Of a stretch of DNA of 8,033 nt, positions 1-5,504 are shown piece by piece; position 1 is the first letter of the stretch, and every line of letters starts with the position of its first letter. The notes under the pieces are model-generated. The model searched no databases. It saw only the letters and a list, made by a program, of their open reading frames with translations, and had not been told where the DNA came from. The DNA comes from JBEEPE01 sp041191265 (lineage in GTDB: Bacteria; Verrucomicrobiota; Verrucomicrobiia; Chthoniobacterales; Chthoniobacteraceae). Location of the stretch: the NCBI GenBank assembly GCA_041191265.1, contig JBEEPE010000164.1, positions 1 through 8,033 on the forward strand. Direction: 5' to 3'. Position numbers and translations under genes: made by a program.

Positions 1-1
1 C

Positions 2-724
2 AGCCTCTTCGAGAGCCGGGGAAATCGTGCGCACGTCAGTGTCCTCGATCACGTTCGCGAGCAACTCAACGACGTTTCACGCAAAGTCTCACGCTCTGAC
101 AAATCCAAGATTGAGGAGTACGCGACGAGCGTTCGTGAGGTCGAAACCCGCCTCGCACGACTGCAATCCAGCGACAAAGACGCAGCGAATGACGCTCTGA
201 AAGCGAAACGACCACCAAACGGTCTGCCCTCTCAACTCGACGTCCACGCGCGCTTGATGTGCGACATCATCGCGCTGGCATTCCAAGCCGACCGCACCCG
301 CATCGCAACGATGCTCCTGACGAACAACCTGTCGGGACAAGTTTACCCATTCCTCGGCTTGCGCGACGACCACCACAGCTTCTCGCATAGCTGGCAGAAC
401 AAGGAGTTCGCCTCAATCACCCGGTTCTGGGTCGAGCAATACGCCTACCTGTTGAGCAAACTCGCCGCCACGCAAGAGGGCGAAGGCACCGTGCTCGACA
501 ACTCGTGCATCGTTCTCGCAAACGAGCAATGGGTGGCGCATAGCGCGGAGAAAGTGCCTCTCCTCATGGCCGGCGGGCTCGGAGGAGCGTTCCAAACCGG
601 TCGATCCCTCGATTTCGAAAAGAGCCAAAACCGCAAGTTCTCGAGCTTGCTCATGACCATCGCCGACCGGATGGGCCTCCCGCTCGATGCCTTCGGCGAC
701 TCAACCCAATCATTGGACGTCTGA
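2..724 (+). CDS. DUF1552 (HXXSHH family) protein, C-terminal part, cut by the window edge
   Basis: The frame is open from base 2 to a TGA at 722-724, giving 240 residues with no start in view, so the N-terminus and any Tat signal lie outside. It aligns by eye with the C-terminal half of the complete DUF1552 protein at 5505-6863: 'KSKIEEYATSVREVETRL' here matches 'RSKLDEYLTAVRQVEERT' there, followed by 'ADRTRIATMLL' against 'TDSTRVITCGI' and the late 'VPLLMAGG' against 'LPTILCGG'. The two are clearly paralogues but far diverged. The family signature HXXSHH reads H-S-F-S-H-S here (374-391), so the last histidine is serine. DUF1552 proteins are usually exported by Tat and paired with a DUF1592-type cytochrome; the partner would lie just upstream, out of view. 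The biochemical function is not known. The gene converges on mazF, 53 bp away. Confidence 0.88.
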   Translation, partial: SLFESRGNRAHVSVLDHVREQLNDVSRKVSRSDKSKIEEYATSVREVETRLARLQSSDKDAANDALKAKRPPNGLPSQLDVHARLMCDIIALAFQADRTRIATMLLTNNLSGQVYPFLGLRDDHHSFSHSWQNKEFASITRFWVEQYAYLLSKLAATQEGEGTVLDNSCIVLANEQWVAHSAEKVPLLMAGGLGGAFQTGRSLDFEKSQNRKFSSLLMTIADRMGLPLDAFGDSTQSLDV

Positions 725-773
725 CCCCACCCGCCTGAGCACTGAATCAATCAGTCCCCCCGAGCCGAATCGT

Positions 774-792
774 GCGTCTAAAAAACAGACGC
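774..792. other. Stem-loop spanning the mazF stop codon, in the convergent gap
   Basis: GCGTCT (774-779) and AGACGC (787-792) form a perfect 6-bp stem with a 7-base A-rich loop (U-rich on the mazF strand). The mazF stop codon lies at the base of the hairpin. A second weak inverted repeat, ACTGA/TCAGT, lies at 741-755 in the same convergent gap. Neither is followed by a clear T-run in either direction, so a role as a terminator for mazF or for the DUF1552 gene is only a possibility. Confidence 0.25.
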
Positions 793-1113
793 GTCGATAA
801 TCGCGAGCACTTCATCGAGTAAATCTTGAGGCGAACGTTCAATCATTCGAACGTTTCTCGCCCGATAGTCGAGTGACTTCACCTGCTCACACATCACAAA
901 GCCGGTCAGAGACGTACGCACAGAAACCGGCACATGAAACGGCACGCAGCGATCCGTATTGGTCACCGGACAACACATAGCCATGCCAGTGGCTCGGTTA
1001 AACGCCTCCTTGCTAACCACGAGTGCAGGCCGGCGACCCTTTTGTTCGTGCCCCGACTGCGGATCAAAATCGAGTGTCACAAAATCCCCCTGTCGTGGCA
1101 CATACCCCTTCAT
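778..1113 (-). CDS. mazF: MazF/PemK-family endoribonuclease toxin
   Basis: A 111-residue protein, the usual size for MazF, which cleaves single-stranded mRNA at short sequence motifs when not bound by MazE. It follows the E. coli MazF pattern closely: 'YVPRQGDFVTLDFDP' at the N-terminus, then 'HEQKGRRPALVVS', 'TGMAMCCPVTNT' and 'CEQVKSLDYRARN'. Residues E23, R28 and T51 fall where E. coli MazF has its catalytic E24, R29 and T52, so the toxin looks active. I chose the ATG at 1113 over the upstream TTG at 1119 because it is preceded by a strong AAGGAGG at 7-base spacing and shares one base with the mazE stop (TGATG), the typical translational coupling of these pairs. The cleavage motif cannot be read from the sequence. 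Both genes should be repressed together by the MazE-MazF complex. Confidence 0.93.
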   Translation of the reverse strand: MKGYVPRQGDFVTLDFDPQSGHEQKGRRPALVVSKEAFNRATGMAMCCPVTNTDRCVPFHVPVSVRTSLTGFVMCEQVKSLDYRARNVRMIERSPQDLLDEVLAIIDASVF

Positions 1114-1373
1114 CACCAAACCTCCTTGCCCACGGAATCCCAGCCAAACTCGGTTGACTCGTAGTCCTTCGGCATCGCATCTGCCAAGTCCTCAATGCGA
1201 TGCCTTCCGCGAACCGATTCCTTCGGTTTGACCACCCTCACCACGATGGCGTCTTTCTTCGGTGAAAGCACCAACTCCAGACTCGCTCCAACGTCCAGTT
1301 TAAGCTCTCGCAGCAAAGCCTTCGGAATCCGGATACCTTGACTGTTTCCCCAAGCCTGTAGAGATGTCGTCAT
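1113..1373 (-). CDS. mazE: MazE-family antitoxin (AbrB-like DNA-binding domain)
   Basis: An 86-residue antitoxin, close to the 82 residues of E. coli MazE. The N-terminal swapped-hairpin DNA-binding domain is seen as 'SLQAWGNSQGIRIPKALL' (residues 4-21), and the C-terminal toxin-binding tail ends in '...GKEVW', the same ending as E. coli MazE. It should neutralise MazF by direct binding and repress its own promoter. The ATG at 1373 starts the AbrB-like domain at the expected distance; the frame stays open upstream to 1481, but that extension (36 residues) has no family resemblance. There is no Shine-Dalgarno site, and the best promoter places the transcript start almost at the ATG. mazE comes first and overlaps mazF by one base (TGATG). 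Confidence 0.92.
   Translation of the reverse strand: MTTSLQAWGNSQGIRIPKALLRELKLDVGASLELVLSPKKDAIVVRVVKPKESVRGRHRIEDLADAMPKDYESTEFGWDSVGKEVW
1121..1127 (-). promoter_or_regulatory. Strong Shine-Dalgarno site of mazF
   Basis: On the minus strand the bases read AAGGAGG, 7 bases before the mazF ATG at 1113, inside the 3' end of mazE. This decides the mazF start. It is the only strong ribosome binding site in the window: mazE, pyrF, the cytochrome gene, the second DUF1552 gene and the last gene have no comparable site. Confidence 0.8.
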
Positions 1374-1380
1374 GGCCGTT

Positions 1381-1409
1381 AATGTATAGCCGCAGGCTAC
1401 ACGCGGCAA
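1381..1409 (-). promoter_or_regulatory. Predicted mazEF promoter
   Basis: Read on the minus strand, TTGCCG (1409-1404) and TACATT (1386-1381) are separated by 17 bases, each matching four of six positions of the sigma-70 consensus. An alternative -10, TATACA (1388-1383), overlaps it with a 15-base spacer. Either would start transcription within a few bases of the mazE ATG at 1373, that is, a leaderless or nearly leaderless mRNA. Confidence 0.4.
1384..1402. promoter_or_regulatory. Inverted repeat, probable MazE(-MazF) operator
   Basis: TAGCC (1387-1391) and GGCTA (1395-1399) flank GCA, and the symmetry continues outward after one mismatch with GT/AC, giving seven of eight matched pairs. It lies between the predicted -35 and -10 of mazE and overlaps the -10, where a MazE autorepressor would be expected to bind. 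The operator role is inferred from position and symmetry only. Confidence 0.4.
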
Positions 1410-1490
1410 CGGAAGTTTGGAGTCAAGCCGCGCTGAAGCCAGCCAACCGGACGCCGAGTCTTCACCGGCAACGCGCACCACACCTCGTTT

Positions 1491-1520
1491 TTGTTCACAT
1501 CAGGCGGCGCGTCAGACAAT
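1491..1520 (+). promoter_or_regulatory. Weak candidate promoter for pyrF
   Basis: TTGTTC (1491-1496) and GACAAT (1515-1520) are 18 bases apart, just upstream of the pyrF ATG at 1528. The match is poor and the region is GC-rich, so this is only the best candidate in the 154-bp divergent gap with mazE. If real, it too would give an almost leaderless transcript. Confidence 0.2.
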
Positions 1521-1527
1521 CTACGGG

Positions 1528-2343
1528 ATGGAATCTTTCTTCCGCCTCCTCGAAAAACGCGTGGACGACTGCGACTCCCTCCTTTGCGTCGGCCTTGATC
1601 CCCACGTTTCCGACCTCGCAGCCCCCACCGCCAGCGCTGCCCTCGACTTTAGCCTGCGCCTGATTGCTGAAACAGCCCCGTACACGGCCGCCTTCAAACC
1701 CAATGTCGCCTTCTTCGAACAGTTTGGTGCCGAAGGGTGGACCGTTCTCGAACAGGTCATCACTGAAATCGCAAACGCGTCAAAAAACCTCGGCTCCGAA
1801 ATACCCGTCGTGCTCGACGCCAAGCGTGGTGACATCTCCACAACAGCCGACGCCTACGCCCGCTCCGCATTCGAACACCTCAAAGCCCATTCCATCACCC
1901 TCAGCCCCTACCTCGGCCGAGACTCCGTTGAACCCTTCATCGGCGAGTCAAAAAACTGAGTATTCCTCCTCTGCAAAACCTCGAACCCAGGGTCCGCTGA
2001 CCTTCAGGACCTGCATATCGACGGAACAGGCCCCCTCTACCTCCACGTCGCCCGCCTCGCCGACACCTGGAACACCCGTGACAACATCGGTCTCGTCATC
2101 GGGGCCACGCAGCCCGAGGCCTTGCGAAAAGTCCGCGAGGCAGCCCCCAACTTGTGGTTCCTCAGCCCGGGAATCGGCGCGCAAGGTGGCGACCTCGAAA
2201 CCGCCCTTCAAGCCGGTCTGCGCGCAGACCGAAAAGGAATGCTCCTCCCCATCTCACGCGGAATCTCCCGCGCAAGCTCCCCCGCAAAAGCCGCCAGCGA
2301 CCTCCGCAACGCCATCCTCGAGATCACGCAAAAAGTCCGCTGA
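1528..2343 (+). pseudogene. pyrF: Orotidine 5'-phosphate decarboxylase (type 2), interrupted by one in-frame UGA
   Basis: The enzyme decarboxylates OMP to UMP, the last step of pyrimidine synthesis, in the cytoplasm. Read through, the frame encodes 271 residues, a normal length for the long (type 2) form. Visible motifs are 'LLCVGLDPH' (18-26), 'FKPNVAFFEQFG' (56-67), the catalytic D97-x-K99-x-x-D102 in 'VLDAKRGDI', 'SPYLGRDSVEPF' (126-137), 'LCKTSNPGS' (from 148), the phosphate-binding 'SPGIGAQGGD' and the late 'ISRGIS' arginine. The only defect is TGA at 1957-1959 (codon 144), where homologues have the glycine of a '(K)GVF(V/L)L' strand, so GGA to TGA is enough to explain it. The reading frame is the same before and after and has no other lesion. 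The 143-residue product would lack the phosphate-binding half. Possibilities are sequencing error, a recent nonsense mutation, or read-through. The ATG fits the family start; an upstream extension of this frame to 1417 does not. Confidence 0.9.
1957..1959 (+). other. In-frame UGA inside pyrF at a conserved glycine position
   Basis: The codons around it are TCA AAA AAC TGA GTA TTC CTC. Downstream translation continues as 'VFLLCKTSNPG', a recognisable pyrF segment, so this is a substitution and not a frameshift. UGA also ends both DUF1552 genes, mazE and pyrF itself in this window, which argues against general reassignment of UGA. Confidence 0.9.
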
Positions 2344-2414
2344 CAAAGCTTACGTTCGCTCATCCCAGACCCAAAGGCCTTACCCAAAGCGGGTGCATCT
2401 CGCCCCCCTCGGGC

Positions 2415-2578
2415 CACCGCACCTCCACCGCACCTCCACCGCACCTCCACACCTCTGCACCTCCCCACCTCCGCACCTCCACACCTCCGCTCCTCCGTAC
2501 ATCCCCACCTCCGCACCTCCACACCTCCGCACCTCCGCACCTCCGCTCCTCCGCTCCTCCGTACATCCCCACCTCCGC
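2415..2578. repeat. Octamer tandem repeat array (ACCTCCGC type), preceded by 11-bp units
   Basis: From 2451 to 2578 the sequence divides exactly into sixteen 8-bp units. The commonest is ACCTCCGC; variants are ACCTCCAC, TCCTCCGC, TCCTCCGT, ACATCCCC, ACCTCCCC and ACCTCTGC. Before it, 2415-2447 contains three 11-bp units (CACCGCACCTC), which are the octamer ACCTCCAC with an added CGC. There is higher-order structure: blocks 2467-2506 and 2507-2570 both end in TCCTCCGT followed by ACATCCCC, as if a larger unit was duplicated and then internally expanded. The minus strand reads GCGGAGGT repeatedly, with regularly spaced GG pairs that could form two-tier G-quadruplexes. Eight is not a multiple of three, so the array is unlikely to be coding. 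Confidence 0.9.
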
Positions 2579-2627
2579 AACATCCACCTCAACCCCACAC
2601 CATACGCTCCCCCCCACACCCTCCCCC

Positions 2628-2705
2628 GGCGCCAACGGCGCCACTCACGTCAGCCTGGGCCAACGGCCCAGGTACCCATCCCCCCAAAAAAAGCCCTGAA
2701 GGGGC
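2628..2705. repeat. Cluster of three compact hairpins (palindromic repeat element)
   Basis: Three stem-loops follow one another: GGCGCC-AAC-GGCGCC (2628-2642), CCTGGGCC-AAC-GGCCCAGG (2654-2672) and GCCCT-GAA-GGGGC (2693-2705, with one T-G pair). The shared three-base loops and close packing suggest one composite element, similar in style to dispersed intergenic palindromic repeats I associate with this group and with Bacteroidota. That family link is from memory and not shown by this window. The A7 run at 2686-2692 lies between the second and third hairpins. On the minus strand it follows the third hairpin as a T7 run, while on the plus strand no T-run follows any hairpin. Confidence 0.6.
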
Positions 2706-2869
2706 GTCCCAACCCATTTCCAGCCCCTTCATCGCCAAGACACCCCCCTACGCAAACCAATCCCAACGGCAAATCGCCAGTCAATCGGCGACAAACCTCA
2801 AAATGCAAAACCACGCCACCCCAAGACGGTCTGTGCGTTGAAATTCCCCCAAAGGCATAGCTCCCGCTT

Positions 2870-2879
2870 CGGTATACCG
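2870..2879. promoter_or_regulatory. Perfect 10-bp palindrome upstream of the cytochrome gene
   Basis: CGGTATACCG lies 70 bases before the ATG at 2950. It contains a -10-like TATACC and could be an operator or part of the operon promoter. No -35 at proper distance is evident: TTGAAA at 2838-2843 is 29 bases away. The assignment rests only on symmetry and position. Confidence 0.25.
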
Positions 2880-2949
2880 TTTGAAACAACGTTCGTTTTC
2901 CCCTCACTTCCCGACATCGAAACTCGCCCCCTTTTTCGAGCCCCTCGCC

Positions 2950-5439
2950 ATGCGTCACTCCCTCCCGCTCCTCCTCTCCACTCTCGTACTCCTCATCACC
3001 AACACCGCCCGAGGCGCAACGAGCACCGCTGATTTCGATCAACACCTCCTGCCCTACCTCAAAAACTACTGCACCGACTGCCATAACGCCGACAAACAGA
3101 AGGGCGACTTCCGCATCGACAACCTCTCAAAACAGGTTGGCACCGAGAATAACCCGCAGTGGCTCGAAGTCATGGAACGCATCAACTCCGGAGAGATGCC
3201 TCCCAAAAAAGAGCCAAAACGTCCCTCCGCCAACGAAAGCGCCCGCATCGTCGAATGGATCACCGCTCGACTAAAAGAGGGCGAGGCCACTCGCATGGCC
3301 GCCCGCGCCAAAGTCACCTACAACCGCCTCACCCGCGACGAATACGTCAACACCGTGCGAGACCTCCTCGCCGTCGAATACGACGCAAAAGACCCCGGCG
3401 CACTCCTTGAAGACCCCGAATGGAACGGCTTCGAACGCATCGGTTCAGTCCTCACACTCTCCCCCTCCAACATCGAAAAATACCTCGCCGCCACCGAAAC
3501 CATCCTCTCCGAAGCCTACCCCCAACCGCCACCTCCGCTCCGCAAAGGCCAGACTCCCCCCCAACCCTTCGGCGGAACCGTGCCCGCCGTCTACGAAGAC
3601 TCCATCTCCGCCACCCACCGCGAACGCCTCTCCGAACTCGGCCTCCTCGATAAAGTCCGCTTCGAAATGTGGCCAGGGGACGTCTTCCGTGGCTCCTACG
3701 GACGGTCGACCACGACCGGCACCCGACCCGGCGCCGGCATCTACGAAATCAGCTACAAGCTCAGCGGACTCCGCCCGCCAAACGGCCGCGCCCCTCGCCT
3801 CAAGGTCTACCTCGAAAAACTCGACCGCACCCTGTTCGAACAAGACATCATCGCCGACGAAGACAAACCCATCACTGTCACCTTCCGCGCCCACCTCCCC
3901 AAAGACCCAGGCGCAATCATGGTCTACAACGACGTCCCCGGCCCCTCCAATACCCCACGCTCAGGCCGACACGGCCCCGTCCCCTTTGTCAGCACCAAAG
4001 TCGGACGCATCCCCTGGCAAATGAAGCTGACCGACGAGGAGGGCCAAGCCCGCTACCCCTTCCTGATTCTCGACTCCGTCACTTGGAAAGGCCCCATCCT
4101 CACGGACGAAGAAATCAAACTCCGCGCGGATTACATGCCCGCCGACGAAGGCGACATGGAACAAGTGCGCCAATCCCTCACGAGGCTCGCAACGCGCGCA
4201 TTCCGTCGTCCTGTCACCCCAAGCGAGATGGATGGATACGTTAAAATCGTTCAACGCGAGTTAGATGCAAAGGAACCGTTTCGCGATGCGGTGAAAGCAG
4301 GCATGGCTTCCATCCTCAACTCCAAAAGCTTCCTTTTCCTCGCAGAAGGCGACGAAGAGCGCACACGCCAAACCCTCAATGACTGGGAAATCGCCTCCCG
4401 TCTTTCCTACCTTCTCTGGAACACCATGCCCGATGGGGAGCTCTTCACCCTCGCCCAAGAAGGAAAACTTCGCGACCGTTCGGTGCTCGCCGCGCAGTTC
4501 CGACGCATGATTGCCGACCCACGCGCGACGCGGTTTACGAACTCCTTCTCCACTCAATGGTTGCGCCTCCGCAAAGTCGGCATGTTCCAACCCGACAAAA
4601 AACTTTATCCCGACTACGACAAAGGCCTCGAAAGCAGCATGATCGAGGAAACAAAGGCCTTTTTCCGCGAAGTGCTTAACAACGGCCTCACCCTCCGCGA
4701 GTTCATTCAGTCCGACTGGAGCATGATGAACGAGCTCCTCGCGAAGTATTACGGCCTCGGCGCCCCCTTCGCCCAAGCGCTCGCAACCAAGACCGCCGCC
4801 CAACAATCCTCGCCCTCTGATCTGATTAAGGTCGCTCTGCCAGCCGAAGCACATCGCGGCGGCATCCTCACGCACGCCTCCATCCTCTCCCTCACCAGCG
4901 ATGGAGTCCGCCATCGCCCCGTCCACCGTGGCGTCTGGCTCAGCGAATCCATCTTCGGAAAATCCCCGCCGCCGCCACCTGCTAACGTCAACCCCATCCC
5001 CACCAATCCCACCGGCCCAAAAGCCACCCTTCGCGAAAAACTCGAAGCCCACATCCACGACGCCAACTGCGCAGCCTGCCACGCCAAAATCGATCCCCTC
5101 GGCCTCGCCTTCGAAAACTACGACGCAATCGGACGCTGGAGAACCGAAGAAATCACCGACGGAATCGGTGACAACCCAAAGGTATCCGCTGCCGGCAAAC
5201 TCCCTGACGGGCGTGAATACAAAACCGCAGAGGAATTCAAACAACTGCTTCTCAACGACCTCGACGCCTTTAATCTCACCGTCATCGAAAAAGTTGCCAC
5301 GTACGGACTCCGCCGCTCCATGACGCTCACCGACCGCGATGCGCTCAAACTCATCGCCGCCAAGAGCAAGGAGGCGGATTACCGCCTGCGCGACCTCCTA
5401 GAAAACTTCGTTACATCCGACCTTTTCCAAACACGTTAA
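2950..5439 (+). CDS. Secreted multidomain cytochrome-type protein (PSCyt1-DUF1587-DUF1595-DUF1592-DUF1588-DUF1585)
   Basis: An 829-residue exported protein of a family expanded in Planctomycetota and Verrucomicrobiota; its substrate is unknown. A signal peptide (about residues 1-23, hydrophobic 'LPLLLSTLVLLI') precedes a planctomycete-type cytochrome c domain with the haem motif C41-T-D-C44-H45. Then come DUF1587 (about 120-185, 'YNRLTRDEYVNTVRDLL'), a beta-rich region (about 238-370), DUF1595 (about 410-475, 'ATRAFRRPVTPSEM'), DUF1592 (about 476-605, 'DWEIASRLSYLLWNTMPD'), DUF1588 (about 635-735, 'HRGGILTHASIL', the 'PPPPPANV' stretch, and a second haem motif C707-A-A-C710-H711) and DUF1585 (about 753-828). 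Two CXXCH motifs suggest two covalent haems and electron transfer. I chose ATG 2950 because it begins the signal peptide; an in-frame TTG at 2881 would add 23 residues. No Shine-Dalgarno site is visible. It is followed after 65 bp by the DUF1552 gene, its usual partner. Confidence 0.93.
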   Translation: MRHSLPLLLSTLVLLITNTARGATSTADFDQHLLPYLKNYCTDCHNADKQKGDFRIDNLSKQVGTENNPQWLEVMERINSGEMPPKKEPKRPSANESARIVEWITARLKEGEATRMAARAKVTYNRLTRDEYVNTVRDLLAVEYDAKDPGALLEDPEWNGFERIGSVLTLSPSNIEKYLAATETILSEAYPQPPPPLRKGQTPPQPFGGTVPAVYEDSISATHRERLSELGLLDKVRFEMWPGDVFRGSYGRSTTTGTRPGAGIYEISYKLSGLRPPNGRAPRLKVYLEKLDRTLFEQDIIADEDKPITVTFRAHLPKDPGAIMVYNDVPGPSNTPRSGRHGPVPFVSTKVGRIPWQMKLTDEEGQARYPFLILDSVTWKGPILTDEEIKLRADYMPADEGDMEQVRQSLTRLATRAFRRPVTPSEMDGYVKIVQRELDAKEPFRDAVKAGMASILNSKSFLFLAEGDEERTRQTLNDWEIASRLSYLLWNTMPDGELFTLAQEGKLRDRSVLAAQFRRMIADPRATRFTNSFSTQWLRLRKVGMFQPDKKLYPDYDKGLESSMIEETKAFFREVLNNGLTLREFIQSDWSMMNELLAKYYGLGAPFAQALATKTAAQQSSPSDLIKVALPAEAHRGGILTHASILSLTSDGVRHRPVHRGVWLSESIFGKSPPPPPANVNPIPTNPTGPKATLREKLEAHIHDANCAACHAKIDPLGLAFENYDAIGRWRTEEITDGIGDNPKVSAAGKLPDGREYKTAEEFKQLLLNDLDAFNLTVIEKVATYGLRRSMTLTDRDALKLIAAKSKEADYRLRDLLENFVTSDLFQTR

Positions 5440-5504
5440 CCGCCCCTCTCCCCGCGCCAGTCATTCGCAGCTCTTAAACCACACCCCAAACGGAACCAAA
5501 CCCC

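Larger units (their letters stand above)
2344..2949. other. 606-bp gene-free region between pyrF and the cytochrome gene
   Basis: No frame here looks like a protein gene. Open frames cross it on both strands, but they translate to low-complexity Pro/Ser/Thr/His (plus strand) or Gly/Arg/Cys/Val (minus strand) generated by the tandem repeat. In order it holds a short spacer after pyrF, a C-rich octamer repeat array, three hairpins, and about 240 bp of C-rich leader before the cytochrome gene. I see no convincing intrinsic terminator after pyrF. A small inverted repeat (TCGCC/GGCGA) lies at 2774-2791. Confidence 0.7.

Noticed and set aside
1957..1959. Selenocysteine at the pyrF UGA
   Set aside because: The expected residue is glycine in a structural strand and not a redox cysteine, and I see no clear SECIS-like hairpin just downstream.
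1528..2343. pyrF broken by a frameshift
   Set aside because: Translation by hand shows the same frame on both sides of the stop: GTA at 1960 continues directly as VFLLCKTSNPG. It is a single nonsense codon.
2415..2578. Possible CRISPR array
   Set aside because: Units are 8-11 bp and directly adjacent, with no unique spacers and no cas genes nearby.
2208..2644. Overlapping minus-strand frames rich in Arg-Cys-Gly-Gly-Ala-Glu-Val repeats, looking like a repetitive small protein
   Set aside because: Two minus-strand frames are open across the octamer array and give similar repeat peptides because an 8-bp unit cycles through the frames. This is a signature of a non-coding tandem repeat.
1664..2860. 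A 398-codon open frame overlapping pyrF and the octamer array
   Set aside because: It runs in another frame across real pyrF codons and then through the repeat. Its product is low-complexity Pro/Ser/Thr/His with no domain-like stretch, as expected from C-rich sequence lacking stops.
2838..2878. Sigma-70 promoter TTGAAA to TATACC for the cytochrome gene
   Set aside because: The spacing is 29 bases, too long for a normal promoter.
4261..5244. A 327-codon antisense frame inside the cytochrome gene
   Set aside because: It is a by-product of the C-ending codon bias of the sense strand. The sense frame has clear domains and haem motifs, and the antisense product resembles nothing.
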